Of a stretch of 64,000 nucleotides of DNA, positions 43,245-52,665 are shown one piece after another. Position 1 is the stretch's first letter. The number at the start of each line of letters is the position of its first letter. Origin of the DNA: an uncultured Croceitalea sp. (GTDB lineage Bacteria; Bacteroidota; Bacteroidia; Flavobacteriales; Flavobacteriaceae); contig CANLXH010000002.1 of assembly GCA_947495075.1 (NCBI GenBank), forward strand, positions 1,054,001 through 1,118,000, in the 5' to 3' direction. The notes beneath the pieces are model-generated. The model searched no databases. It was given only the letters and a program-made list of their open reading frames with translations, and was not told where the DNA came from. The translations under genes were made by a program, and so were the position numbers.

Positions 43245-44495
43245 ATGATTAAGAATTTTTTGATTTCATGTGCGTGCCTAATGTCTTTTAGTATTTATGC
43301 GCAGAATGGTACGGTTTCCCCTTATTCTTATTTTGGTATTGGAGACTCCCGTTCTAATGGAACGGTAGAAAACCAAATGATGGGTGGATTACAAATGTTT
43401 GGCGATAGTATCCATTTAAATCTTAGAAACCCTGCTGCTTACTCAAAACTTCTGTTAACCACGTATACTGCGGGTATTTCAAACACTTCATTAAGGCTAA
43501 AAGATTTTGAGGAGCAACAAAACACTTCAGTCACTAATTTAGACTATATAGCTATAGGCTTCCCAGTGGCAAATAAAGTAGGAGTAGGTTTTGGTTTAGC
43601 ACCTTATTCCTCTGTGGGATATAATTTAACATCAATTAGTGGACAAACTACAAATGTATTTTCTGGAGAAGGTGGTTTAAATAAAGTTTATCTCTCTGTA
43701 GGGTTTGAGCCTATCAAAAATCTTAGTTTAGGAGCAACTATCAATTATAATTTTGGAACGTTAGAATATAATCGTCTGCAAAGTGTTGAAAATGTTCAAT
43801 TTGGTACAATTGATAATAGAGAGTCAAAAGTAAATGGGTTTGATTTTAACTATGCAGCTGATTATAGAAAACAAATAGGAGAGAAATATACATTTTATGC
43901 ACATGCTGGAGTAAATACTCAGGTAAATTTAGTTTCTAGAAACTCTGAGAGAATAGGATCATTTTCTACCATAAATGGGCAAGAGATTGAAGTGATAGAT
44001 GTTAACTTAGAAGCACAAAACCTTAGAGATACAGAATTAAAAATACCCACAAGGTCTACATTAGGCTTGGGCTTTGGGAAAGAACTTAAATGGTTTATGG
44101 GTGCAGAATATAGCTTTCAACAGTTAAGTTCTTTTGAGAATACTTTTTTAAGAATTGAAAACATACAGTATGATGATGCTAACAGTTTAGCCTTTGGAGG
44201 ATATTATATACCCAATTATAAATCTTTTACAAGCTATTTTAGCAGAATTACTTACAGAGCTGGTTTACGTTACAATCAAACAGGAATGATTGTTAATAAT
44301 AAGGAGATAAACAACTTTGGCATAACTTTTGGATTTGGTTTACCGTTAGGAAACAATTTTTCTAATTTGAACCTAGGTTTTGAGCTTGGCAGAAGAGGTA
44401 CTACAGATGCCGGTCTAATAGAAGAAAGTTACTTTAAAGTAAACGTAGGACTTTCATTAAATGATAAATGGTTCATTAAAAGAAAGATAAACTAA
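43245..44495 (+). CDS. Outer-membrane beta-barrel protein of the coaX-lptC run
   Basis: A 416-residue protein with signal peptide ending SIYAQ. It begins the mature part with NGTVSPYSYFGIGDSRSNG and is beta-strand rich, ending GLSLNDKWFIKRKIN. The N-terminal hallmark of YSYFGIGD resembles OMPs of the TIGR/OmpP1 style in flavobacteria. I see no TonB or POTRA. It lies with coaX and lptC in a run that suggests a role in envelope biogenesis; function is not established. Confidence 0.7.
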   Translation: MIKNFLISCACLMSFSIYAQNGTVSPYSYFGIGDSRSNGTVENQMMGGLQMFGDSIHLNLRNPAAYSKLLLTTYTAGISNTSLRLKDFEEQQNTSVTNLDYIAIGFPVANKVGVGFGLAPYSSVGYNLTSISGQTTNVFSGEGGLNKVYLSVGFEPIKNLSLGATINYNFGTLEYNRLQSVENVQFGTIDNRESKVNGFDFNYAADYRKQIGEKYTFYAHAGVNTQVNLVSRNSERIGSFSTINGQEIEVIDVNLEAQNLRDTELKIPTRSTLGLGFGKELKWFMGAEYSFQQLSSFENTFLRIENIQYDDANSLAFGGYYIPNYKSFTSYFSRITYRAGLRYNQTGMIVNNKEINNFGITFGFGLPLGNNFSNLNLGFELGRRGTTDAGLIEESYFKVNVGLSLNDKWFIKRKIN

Positions 44496-44597
44496 CAGGA
44501 TGTTTTTTCTTAAATTGATAAATATCATTTGATAAACAATGAGTTAAGAGGAACATTTTATAAAAATTTGTACATTAACCACTTTAAAAATACAAAA

Positions 44598-45974
44598 ATG
44601 AAGACGAAACTCTACTTAACGATGATAGCGATACTTGTGTCGATGGGATTAAGTATGGCGCAAGCACAGAATCCAGAATGCATGACAAATCTGTCTATTT
44701 ACGCAGAGCATGCAAAAGTTAAAAATTATGATGCGGCATACGAACCTTGGAAAAAGACTTATGAAGCTTGCCCTGATATTAACAAGGCAAACTTTTCTTT
44801 AGGGGAAAGAATCCTTAAGCATAAAATCAAAAACTCTTCCGGAGCAGACAAAGATGGTTTTACCCAAGATTTATTGGAATTATATGATGACAGTAATAAA
44901 TACTTTCCTGCTAAATACTCTAAAGTATCGGTATTAGAGAAAAAAATTGTTTTTCAAAGTGATAATGATATGGCCTCTGATCAACAACTTTACGATATGA
45001 TTAAGCCTTTTTTTGATTCGGACTTAAAAAACTTCAAAAATGCTAAGGTACTTTACATATATTTTTCAAGTTTAGTGAATTTACACAATGCGGGTAAAAA
45101 AGACTTACAAGAAGTTTTTGATGTTTACGATGAAGTAAATGGCCAAATGGAAGTTATAAATAAAGGATATACAGATAAAATTAATAGATATCTTCAAAAA
45201 GAAGAAGGTGGAACAGCTTTGACTGCCAAGGAGAAAAAGAACCTAGGAATTTACTCACGCAATTCTGAGTTACTAGGAAAAGTTTCTGGGAGTATAGACT
45301 CAAAACTTGGTGCTTTGGCAGATTGTGAAAACTTGATTCCATTATATCAGAAAAGCTTTGATAGTAAGAAAGATGATATTAAGTGGGTGAAAAGAGCTGT
45401 TGGTAGAATGTACGCAAAAGAGTGTACAGATGACCCAATGTTTCAAAAACTGTTTGAGCAGCAATTGGCAATGGACCCTTCAGCTGACGCATATTTTTAT
45501 TCGGGTGTATTGAAGTCTAAGTCTGGTGATTCTAATGGTGCTGTCGAGGATTTTAATAAAGCAGTTGAGTTGGAATCTGATAGCAATAGAAAGTCTGATA
45601 TCCTATATAAGATTGCGGGTATGATGAAGAAAAGAGGTAGAAAATCCCAATCTAGGAGCTATGCCCAAAAAGCGATTAATGAGAATCCATCCAATGGTAA
45701 GGCATATTTGTTGATTGCTGGATTATATGCTACGAGTGCAAACGAATGTGGAACCACTGCTTTTGAGAAAAGAGCTATTTATTGGAAAGCAGCAGATATG
45801 GCAAGAAAAGCGGCAAGAGTTGATCCTTCTATCAGTGGAAGAGCTAACCAAGCTGCAGCATCTTACAACGCTAAAGCACCAGACAAAACAATGATTTTTA
45901 ACGCTGGTATGGCTGGTAAAACAGTAACTTTTAGTTGTTGGGTTGGTGGTAGCGTAAAAGTTCCAAACTTATAA
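44598..45974 (+). CDS. TPR-repeat exported protein
   Basis: I start it at ATG 44598 (MKTKLYLTMIAILVSMGLSMAQ), a good signal peptide; the upstream extension has none. The protein (458 residues) has tetratricopeptide-like helices throughout, most clearly SADAYFYSGVLKSKSGDSNG and the repeats SYAQKAINENPSNGKAYLLI. The C-terminal part FSCWVGGSVKVPNL is conserved-looking. TPR proteins scaffold other envelope proteins. Its position before lptC suggests a role in outer-membrane assembly. Confidence 0.78.
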   Translation: MKTKLYLTMIAILVSMGLSMAQAQNPECMTNLSIYAEHAKVKNYDAAYEPWKKTYEACPDINKANFSLGERILKHKIKNSSGADKDGFTQDLLELYDDSNKYFPAKYSKVSVLEKKIVFQSDNDMASDQQLYDMIKPFFDSDLKNFKNAKVLYIYFSSLVNLHNAGKKDLQEVFDVYDEVNGQMEVINKGYTDKINRYLQKEEGGTALTAKEKKNLGIYSRNSELLGKVSGSIDSKLGALADCENLIPLYQKSFDSKKDDIKWVKRAVGRMYAKECTDDPMFQKLFEQQLAMDPSADAYFYSGVLKSKSGDSNGAVEDFNKAVELESDSNRKSDILYKIAGMMKKRGRKSQSRSYAQKAINENPSNGKAYLLIAGLYATSANECGTTAFEKRAIYWKAADMARKAARVDPSISGRANQAAASYNAKAPDKTMIFNAGMAGKTVTFSCWVGGSVKVPNL

Positions 45975-45977
45975 GGA

Positions 45978-46580
45978 GTGTTAAACACCTTTAAAAATAG
46001 AATAAGATTAATTGCCACGGTTTTTACCGTGGCAATCCTTTTTATAGCATGCCAAGACAATTACAAAAGAGTAGGTGAAGAAGCAAGTATTAAAATTTTT
46101 CCTGAAGGTGTCGCGCAAAACTTTACGCTAACTTATTCTGAAACTATTAAAGAGTTAAGTACTCAAGATTCTTCTATTTCTAGAGTAGTTGCTATTTTAA
46201 AAAGCCCTTTGAACGAAAATTACAATAACCTTGCTTTTAAGCATCAGATTTTCCCAGATGGATTACAAGTAGATTTCTATGATGATGATAACAATAAAAG
46301 TGTTATAACCGCTGATTATGGTATTGTCTATTCTGATACAAATTTGATAGATTTACAAGGCAATGTGGTAATAGAAAGTCATGATGGTAAAAAATTAGAA
46401 ACGCCACAATTGTATTGGAATAGAAGTGATAACTGGATTTTTACAGAAAACACTTTTGTTTACACTAACCCAGAAGATGGAACGATAATGAATGGAGAAG
46501 GAATGGATTTTAATCGGGATTTTACTTTTTTTAACGCACATAAAACTTATGGTCTTATGACCATTTCAGAAACAGAATAA
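45978..46580 (+). CDS. lptC: LptC-like LPS export protein
   Basis: A 200-residue lipoprotein-like protein starting at GTG 45978. After the lipobox in AILFIACQDN the body shows LPS-transport beta-jellyroll repeats: VDFYDDDNNKSVITADYGIVYS, LIDLQGNVVIESHDGKKLETPQLYWNRSDN-like strands. LptC links the inner-membrane ABC transporter LptBFG to LptA in LPS export. It starts three bases after the TPR gene stop. The lipidated form differs from E. coli's membrane-anchored LptC. Confidence 0.82.
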   Translation: MLNTFKNRIRLIATVFTVAILFIACQDNYKRVGEEASIKIFPEGVAQNFTLTYSETIKELSTQDSSISRVVAILKSPLNENYNNLAFKHQIFPDGLQVDFYDDDNNKSVITADYGIVYSDTNLIDLQGNVVIESHDGKKLETPQLYWNRSDNWIFTENTFVYTNPEDGTIMNGEGMDFNRDFTFFNAHKTYGLMTISETE

Positions 46581-46581
46581 A

Positions 46582-46785
46582 ATGAAAGGATTTTTAAAAT
46601 ATACGATATACATCAATTTAATAATTTCAATATTGTCTGTTTTCATGGTATTTAACTTCTGGGAAACAGATCGTACCCGCGCTTATGTTTTTATCTTCCT
46701 AGCTATTGTTACGGGGTTCAATTTCTTTTTTAGAAGACATTATCATAAAAAGTTTGAAGCACGTAAACGAGAAAATCAAAAATAA
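46582..46785 (+). CDS. Small two-helix membrane protein, unknown function
   Basis: A 67-residue protein with two hydrophobic helices (about residues 5-26 and 31-52) and a strongly basic tail (RRHYHKKFEARKRENQK). It lies one base after lptC and two before the CorC-type gene, so it is part of the same tightly packed run. I do not recognise the family; conservation of this gene in the same place in relatives would support a role in LPS export. Confidence 0.62.
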   Translation: MKGFLKYTIYINLIISILSVFMVFNFWETDRTRAYVFIFLAIVTGFNFFFRRHYHKKFEARKRENQK

Positions 46786-46787
46786 AT

Positions 46788-48077
46788 TTGAACGCTGCCA
46801 TCTTAATTATTGTAGTTTCTTTATTGTTCTCTGCATTTTTCTCGGGAATGGAAATTGCATTTATATCCGCTAATAAAATTCATATAGAGATAGAGAAAAA
46901 GCAAGAAGGTTTTCTTGCAAAGGTGCTAACATGGTTAACAGCCAAACCATCAAAGTTTATTGCTACTATGCTAATTGGCAATAACATTGCCTTAGTAATC
47001 TATGGGTTTTTTATGGGAGATTTGTTAATGGATTGGTTCCAAGCTTTTTTACCATCTGCATCTAACATCATTAATCTTCTCTTTATAGATTTTAGCTTAT
47101 TAACACAAACAATTATTTCTACATTGGTAATATTACTTACTGCAGAGTTTTTGCCAAAAGTTTTATTTCAGATATATTCTAATACGCTGCTAAAAGTATT
47201 AGCAGTGCCAGCTTATATTTTTTATTTATTTTTTTATGTAATATCCTGGTTTGTAATCAAAGTATCTGACTTTATTTTAAAAACATTTTTTAGAACAGAT
47301 GGAGATGAGGTACAACTTGCATTTACCAAATTAGAATTAGGAGACTACATAACGGAACAGATGGAATCTGTTGAAGAAGAAGATAATATAGATTCGGAAA
47401 TTCAGTTGTTCCAAAATGCCTTAGAATTTTCTGAAGTTAAAGCTCGAGAAGTAATGGTGCCACGAACAGAAATTATGGCGGTAGAGCTTCATGAAACACC
47501 AAAGAACTTAGCTAAAATTTTTACAGAAACTGGTTACTCTAAGATTTTGGTTTATAAAGAATCTATTGATGAAATTATTGGTTACGTGCATTCGTACGAA
47601 CTTTTTAAAAAGCCAAAAACTATAAAAAGTATTTTATTGCCTGTCGAGTTTGTGCCAGAAACTATGTTAATACATGAAATATTAAATGTATTAACCAAAA
47701 GAAGAAAAAGTATTGCTGTTGTATTAGATGAATATGGGGGTACTTCTGGTATTATAACAGTTGAAGATATTGTAGAAGAACTTTTTGGAGAGATTGAAGA
47801 TGAACACGATACCACAGACTTGATAGAAGAACAATTAGATAGGTATTCATACAAGTTTTCTGCCCGTATGGAAGTAGATTACATTAATGAAAACTATAAA
47901 TTAGAACTGCCTGAAAGTGATGAGTACGAAACTTTAGGAGGGCTCATTATGAACGAAACTGGAGAAATACCTGAACTAAATTCAGAAATTAAGATAGAAA
48001 ATTTCCTCTTTCAAATTCTAGAAGTATCCAATACTAAAATTGATTTAGTAAGTATTCAAATTTTAGAAGAAGAGTAA
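46788..48077 (+). CDS. CNNM/CorC-type transporter-associated protein (DUF21, CBS, CorC domain)
   Basis: A 429-residue membrane protein starting at TTG 46788. DUF21 (residues ~1-170) has FSGMEIAFISANKIHIE and ATMLIGNNIALVIYG; two CBS domains follow (VMVPRTEIMAVEL, RKSIAVVLDEYGGTSGIIT) and a C-terminal CorC_HlyC domain with ETLGGLIMNETGEIPE. These proteins export or sense Mg or Co and were wrongly called hemolysins. A GldE-like protein has similar layout, but gldD is not beside it. It is the last small-gap gene before the PpiD-like gene. Confidence 0.85.
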   Translation: MNAAILIIVVSLLFSAFFSGMEIAFISANKIHIEIEKKQEGFLAKVLTWLTAKPSKFIATMLIGNNIALVIYGFFMGDLLMDWFQAFLPSASNIINLLFIDFSLLTQTIISTLVILLTAEFLPKVLFQIYSNTLLKVLAVPAYIFYLFFYVISWFVIKVSDFILKTFFRTDGDEVQLAFTKLELGDYITEQMESVEEEDNIDSEIQLFQNALEFSEVKAREVMVPRTEIMAVELHETPKNLAKIFTETGYSKILVYKESIDEIIGYVHSYELFKKPKTIKSILLPVEFVPETMLIHEILNVLTKRRKSIAVVLDEYGGTSGIITVEDIVEELFGEIEDEHDTTDLIEEQLDRYSYKFSARMEVDYINENYKLELPESDEYETLGGLIMNETGEIPELNSEIKIENFLFQILEVSNTKIDLVSIQILEEE

Positions 48078-48186
48078 TTAATCTTAACTACTTATCCCTT
48101 TGTGTTTAAGAACTATTTTTTGTCTTTCTTTTTTGAAAAGAAAATGGTATTTTCGCCCACTAATTTGAAAGAAAAGAAGCGGTAAG

Positions 48187-50304
48187 ATGGCAATTTTAGG
48201 GAATATAAGAAAACGAACTACAGTACTCATATTAATCATTGGTCTTGCATTATTCGCATTTGTAATATCAGGAATTTTTACAGGAAGTGATAGCGGAGCA
48301 AAAATTGGCTCTTCTGTTGCGGAGATTAATGGGGAGGATTTGTCTATAGATGAGTTTCGTCAGAAGGTAGAACAAGCTTCGAGACGTTATGGTGCTAATT
48401 TCTCATCAACCCAATTGGTAAATACAGTATATGACCAAGAGGTACGAAGTACTCTATTAAATCAACAATTTGAAGATTTAGGAATTGATATTGAAAGTGA
48501 TCAAATAGTAGAGTTTGTTAAAACTTCTGGGTATGCTCAAATCCCAGATTTTCAAGATGAAAATGGAATATTTAATGCAGAAATTTTTAAGAGTGCGATA
48601 GCTGATTGGAAAGTAAATGACCCATTTCGTTATGATGCTTGGTTACAAGACGAGAAAAATATTATGCAAGCTGCTAAAGAGCAAATGTATTTTAATCTAA
48701 TTAAAGCTGGTGCCGGAGCGACACTTAATGAGGGAGAGTTTGATTATAATCTTACTAACAATAAAGTAGATGTGCAATATGTAAGAATTCCTTACACTTC
48801 TATAGCAGATAGCACCATAGAAGTTTCTAAAAAAGAAATTGAGGCATATATAAATGACCACAAGGCGGATTATAAACAAGATAGAGCAAGAGATATCCGT
48901 TTTGTATTTTTTGAAGAAAAACCTTCTTTAGAAGATGAGAATACTGTTAAAGACGGCCTAGTTGCTTTGTTAGAGGATACGGTAGAATATAACCAATCTA
49001 CAGATCAGAACGATACCATAGCAGGTTTTAGAAATGCAAGTGATATAACTGCATTTTTAGACCGTAATTCAGATACTAAGTACGATACTATTTTTAAGGC
49101 AAAGAAAGAACTTCCAGCAGTGGCTTCGGATTCTATTTTAGCATTACAAGTTGGTGAGATTTATGGTCCATATAGGGATGGTGATTTCTTTAAGATGTCT
49201 AAAATGATGGCAAGAAAGCCTAATGGTACTGTAAAAGCAAGTCATATACTATTTACTTATGAAGGTGCTACACGTGCTAATCCTGAAATAAAAAGAACAA
49301 AAGAAGAAGCAGAAGCAGAAGCTAAAAAGATTTTAGCCGAAGCTAAAAAGGAAGATGCTGTATTTGCAAACTTGGCTAGAGATAACTCAGATGGGCCATC
49401 TGCACCAAGAGGTGGAGATTTAGGTTATTTTCAAGAGGGAATAATGGCAGATGAGTTTAACGATTTCTGTTTTGGAAACGACGTAGGTGAAATAGGATTG
49501 GTAGAGACAGAGTTTGGTTTTCATATTATTAGAGTTGATGATAAAGAAGATGTTGTAAGAGTTGCGACCTTAGCAAGAGAGGTTGAATCTTCCGAGGAAA
49601 CAGTAAATACCTTATTTACTGAAGCTACTAAATTTGAAATGGCTTCTATTGATGCCGAAGCAAATGAGTTTTCTGATATTGCCAAAGAGAGCGAATTTAC
49701 GGTTAGACCTGTAAATAAGATTAAAGAAATGGATGAAAATCTTCCTGGTTTGGGCTCTCAAAGGTCTGTGGTGCAATGGGCTTTTAATGATGATACCAAA
49801 GTTGGGGCTATCAAAAGATTTGATTTAACAAACGGATATGCTGTTGTGCAGCTAACCAAAAGATATAAAAAAGGTCTAATGGCTTCGGAAGATGCTTCTG
49901 CTACAGTACTACCAAAAATTAGAAAAGAACGTAAGGCAGCCCAAATAATAGCTGCTAATAAAGGTAAATCATTAGAAGATTTAGCATCGGCAAATAATGT
50001 AACAGTTTCTACTGCTTCTGCATTAACAATGAAATCTCCAACTATTCCTGGTGCTGGTAGAGAAGCATTAGTTGTTGGAAATGCTTTTACTTTAGAAGAA
50101 GGAGCTTCTTCTAGTTTGTTAAAAGGAGAAACAGGAGTATTTATGGTGAAAGTGACTAAGAAAACACCAGCAGCAGAAATTCAAAATTTTACCACATATG
50201 CTAAAACTTTAACTACTTCTAATGCAAACCGCGTAAACAGTGCAGTTTATAGTGCATTAAAAGAAGGTGCTGATATAGAAGATAAAAGAGCAACTTTTTA
50301 CTAG
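48187..50304 (+). CDS. PpiD/SurA-like periplasmic chaperone, peptidyl-prolyl isomerase
   Basis: A 705-residue protein with one N-terminal membrane helix (VLILIIGLALFAFVISGIF) that anchors it with the rest in the periplasm. A SurA_N-like chaperone region (residues 30-200) precedes a parvulin domain with VKASHILFTYEGA, NLARDNSDGPSAPRGGDLGYF and FGFHIIRVDD (residues ~345-460). It should help outer-membrane proteins fold after export. About 110 bases separate it from the CorC gene, so it may have its own promoter. Confidence 0.88.
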   Translation: MAILGNIRKRTTVLILIIGLALFAFVISGIFTGSDSGAKIGSSVAEINGEDLSIDEFRQKVEQASRRYGANFSSTQLVNTVYDQEVRSTLLNQQFEDLGIDIESDQIVEFVKTSGYAQIPDFQDENGIFNAEIFKSAIADWKVNDPFRYDAWLQDEKNIMQAAKEQMYFNLIKAGAGATLNEGEFDYNLTNNKVDVQYVRIPYTSIADSTIEVSKKEIEAYINDHKADYKQDRARDIRFVFFEEKPSLEDENTVKDGLVALLEDTVEYNQSTDQNDTIAGFRNASDITAFLDRNSDTKYDTIFKAKKELPAVASDSILALQVGEIYGPYRDGDFFKMSKMMARKPNGTVKASHILFTYEGATRANPEIKRTKEEAEAEAKKILAEAKKEDAVFANLARDNSDGPSAPRGGDLGYFQEGIMADEFNDFCFGNDVGEIGLVETEFGFHIIRVDDKEDVVRVATLAREVESSEETVNTLFTEATKFEMASIDAEANEFSDIAKESEFTVRPVNKIKEMDENLPGLGSQRSVVQWAFNDDTKVGAIKRFDLTNGYAVVQLTKRYKKGLMASEDASATVLPKIRKERKAAQIIAANKGKSLEDLASANNVTVSTASALTMKSPTIPGAGREALVVGNAFTLEEGASSSLLKGETGVFMVKVTKKTPAAEIQNFTTYAKTLTTSNANRVNSAVYSALKEGADIEDKRATFY

Positions 50305-50309
50305 TAGTA

Positions 50310-51218
50310 TTAAAGAACCATTTCTTTAAAACTTAAAACAATTTCGAAACCCTTGGATTTAAAATATTCAGGGGTTTTTTCATTGCCGGTTACCATTATA
50401 AAATCTCCACCCCATCCACCAAGACTTTTGATAGTTCCAAAATAATCTACAAATAGCTTCTCCTTTACCGGTGTAATTTCTAATATTTCTGATAGTAATT
50501 TTTCATGTGCTGTAACCAATATTTCAAATTCTAATAATTCCTTTGCAGAAACCATTTTTAAAGAAATAGTATCAATATCAGAAATTAATCGTTTAAGATT
50601 AAATTTTTTGCTTCTATAGTTAGATATGGCTTTTTTGCTACTTTGTTTTTGGTTTAGATAAACAAAGAAAATAGCATCTTTAAATAAAGGATTAAAATCA
50701 ACAGGTTTAACTTGTGGAAGATTATTTTTAATATGATAAATAATAGGAGTGTTGTGTTGCGCACAAGAAATGTCATAACCGCTACCTCCAAAAGATTTCC
50801 ATAATAATTGGTGGGCATCTATTCCAGCCCATGTAGCTATATTGTTTATTAAGGTGGAAGAAGTGCCTAATCCCCATTCTCTTGGAAAGGATAATTTTGT
50901 AACTCCATTAAAACCAGTCGCGTCATTTAAGAATTTTGGATTAAGCTTTTTTGCTTCAATAAATATTTGCTGTAAAGTTTTTGCAATTTCAGAATCTGAA
51001 GATTTTTTAATAGTCAAATCTTGAAGATTAAATTCTGCAGAGAACCAAATTCTATCATCAACGGTTATACCCTTCCATAATATAACGGTTTCCTTAATTG
51101 AAGTTATTTCTAATGTTTGTCCAAATTTTGTAGGAACAGCAAGTCCTTTAGCACCATCTAGTATGCCATATTCACCTGTAAGTAATAATTTTCCGTTGCT
51201 ATAATACTTTTGCTGCAT
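50310..51218 (-). CDS. GHMP-fold kinase, GYDIA-like, mevalonate-pathway linked
   Basis: A 302-residue GHMP kinase. Motif 1 is the TGEYGILDGAKGLAVP segment, motif 2 is WGLGTSSTLINNIA, and GGSGYDISCAQ is the sequence after which the flavobacterial 'GYDIA' kinase family was named (by recall). It shares its first base with the HMG-CoA reductase stop, so it is co-translated with a mevalonate-pathway enzyme. It may be a mevalonate or phosphomevalonate kinase or a divergent relative; the exact substrate is unproven. Confidence 0.78.
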   Translation of the reverse strand: MQQKYYSNGKLLLTGEYGILDGAKGLAVPTKFGQTLEITSIKETVILWKGITVDDRIWFSAEFNLQDLTIKKSSDSEIAKTLQQIFIEAKKLNPKFLNDATGFNGVTKLSFPREWGLGTSSTLINNIATWAGIDAHQLLWKSFGGSGYDISCAQHNTPIIYHIKNNLPQVKPVDFNPLFKDAIFFVYLNQKQSSKKAISNYRSKKFNLKRLISDIDTISLKMVSAKELLEFEILVTAHEKLLSEILEITPVKEKLFVDYFGTIKSLGGWGGDFIMVTGNEKTPEYFKSKGFEIVLSFKEMVL

Positions 51219-52531
51219 TAGTTGCGAATCTGTTCCAGAGCTTCTTTAACAGAAGCATTACTTACCGTTTTATCTTTAAAATGTTTAATAAGCGTTGTCT
51301 TTTCGCCTTTATCTGCTCCAAGCTGATTTAGAATATTCATAAGATGCATTTTCATGTGCCCTTTTTGGATACCAGTTGTCACAAGAGAACGGAGTGCAGC
51401 AAAATTTTGGGCTAAACCAGCTACTGCAACTATCTGCATTAATTCCCCTGCTTTAGGCTTTTGAAGTATTTCCAAAGCAATTTTAACCATTGGATGTAAA
51501 GATGTTAACCCTCCTACAGTTCCTAAAGCCAAAGGGACATCTATCCAAAATTTAAATATATCACCTTCAACTTTAGCATAGGTTAAACTAGAATAGCTTC
51601 CATCTTTAGATGCATAGGCATGAATACCTGCCTCTACCGCTCTAAAATCGTTTCCTGTTGCTAAAATTACCGCATCAATGCCGTTCATAATACCTTTATT
51701 ATGAGTAACAGCTCGGAAAGGCTCAACTTTAGCAATATTTACTGCTTGCATTAATTTTTCCGAGAACTTTCTAGAAACAGATTTTTCAGTTGCTTCTTCA
51801 GTAATAAGACAACTAACTTCCGCACGTACAACACAATTTGGAACATAATTACTTAGAATACTCATGACAACTTCAATATTTTTTTCTTCATCAGAAAACA
51901 AACTAAAGTTACTTACATGTTTTTGTAGGGTCTTTCCAAATTGCTCTAAGCAAGAATTTATAAAATTGGCACCCATTGCATCCAAGGTTTCGAAAGTGCA
52001 ATGTAATTGATAGTAGCCGGTAAGTTTGTCGCTTAAATCACGTAATTGAATATCGTTAATTCCCCCTCCTCTTTTCTCCATACTTTTTGTGATAGCAGAC
52101 GCTTCATCAAAAAAGTGAGGCTTGGTTGCCTCAAAAAAAAGTTGAAGTTTTTTAGGGTCTCCATTGTATATGAAATGTACCTGTCCAACTTTTTCTGTCC
52201 CTAAGACTGAAGCCTTAAAACCACCTCTATCCAACCAAAATTTTGCTGCCTTACTTGCTGCAGCAACAACAGAACTTTCTTCGATTACCATAGGAACGGC
52301 GTAAAGCCTATCATTTATCAAAAAATTTGGAGCAACCGCAAATGGCAAATAATAATTGGAAAGTGTATTTTCTATAAACTCATCATGTAACTGCTGTAAC
52401 TTAACATCAGCGTTCCAGTATGTAGTTAATAATCTCTTGGTTTCCTCAGAATTATCAGTATAATTCTTAGCTACCCAATCAATTTTTTCTTCTTTAGTAA
52501 ATCTTGAAAATCCCTCTACTGGAGTTTGCAT
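51218..52531 (-). CDS. mvaA: HMG-CoA reductase, class II (degradative type)
   Basis: A 437-residue enzyme converting HMG-CoA to mevalonate (or the reverse). Clear signatures: ENTLSNYYLPFAVAPNFLI (CoA/HMG site), EESSVVAAASKAAKFW, ETLDAMGANFINSCLE (catalytic Asp/Asn region) and LALGTVGGLTSLHPMV. It resembles class II enzymes used biosynthetically in Flavobacteriaceae. It is the first gene of the minus-strand pair with the GHMP kinase, with a -7 box upstream. The other mevalonate genes are not in this window. Confidence 0.9.
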   Translation of the reverse strand: MQTPVEGFSRFTKEEKIDWVAKNYTDNSEETKRLLTTYWNADVKLQQLHDEFIENTLSNYYLPFAVAPNFLINDRLYAVPMVIEESSVVAAASKAAKFWLDRGGFKASVLGTEKVGQVHFIYNGDPKKLQLFFEATKPHFFDEASAITKSMEKRGGGINDIQLRDLSDKLTGYYQLHCTFETLDAMGANFINSCLEQFGKTLQKHVSNFSLFSDEEKNIEVVMSILSNYVPNCVVRAEVSCLITEEATEKSVSRKFSEKLMQAVNIAKVEPFRAVTHNKGIMNGIDAVILATGNDFRAVEAGIHAYASKDGSYSSLTYAKVEGDIFKFWIDVPLALGTVGGLTSLHPMVKIALEILQKPKAGELMQIVAVAGLAQNFAALRSLVTTGIQKGHMKMHLMNILNQLGADKGEKTTLIKHFKDKTVSNASVKEALEQIRN

Positions 52532-52547
52532 AGTAAAAGTTGAATTT

Positions 52548-52555
52548 CAAAGATA
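52548..52555 (-). promoter_or_regulatory. Putative -7 promoter box of the HMG-CoA reductase gene
   Basis: On the minus strand this reads TATCTTTG, an exact TAnnTTTG match, 17 bases upstream of the ATG at 52531. The leader would be about ten bases. No convincing -33 box is seen at 19-21 bases. Confidence 0.45.
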
Positions 52556-52665
52556 ATAGATTAGGGAATTGTGGTCTGGTTCTTGTTGCATAATTGTGAT
52601 TCAAAGTTTATTTTTTCAATAAATTATTAGTAAACTTGATAGTTTTTAATCAATTTTTCAGAAAC

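Noticed and set aside
46788..48077. Naming the CorC-type gene gldE
   Set aside because: GldE has a similar DUF21-CBS layout, but gldD and other gliding genes are not adjacent, so the specific name is not supported.
50310..50329. TTAAAGAA-CCAT-TTCTTTAA palindrome between the PpiD-like gene and GHMP kinase
   Set aside because: The stem is AU-rich with no T tract on either strand; too weak to call a terminator.
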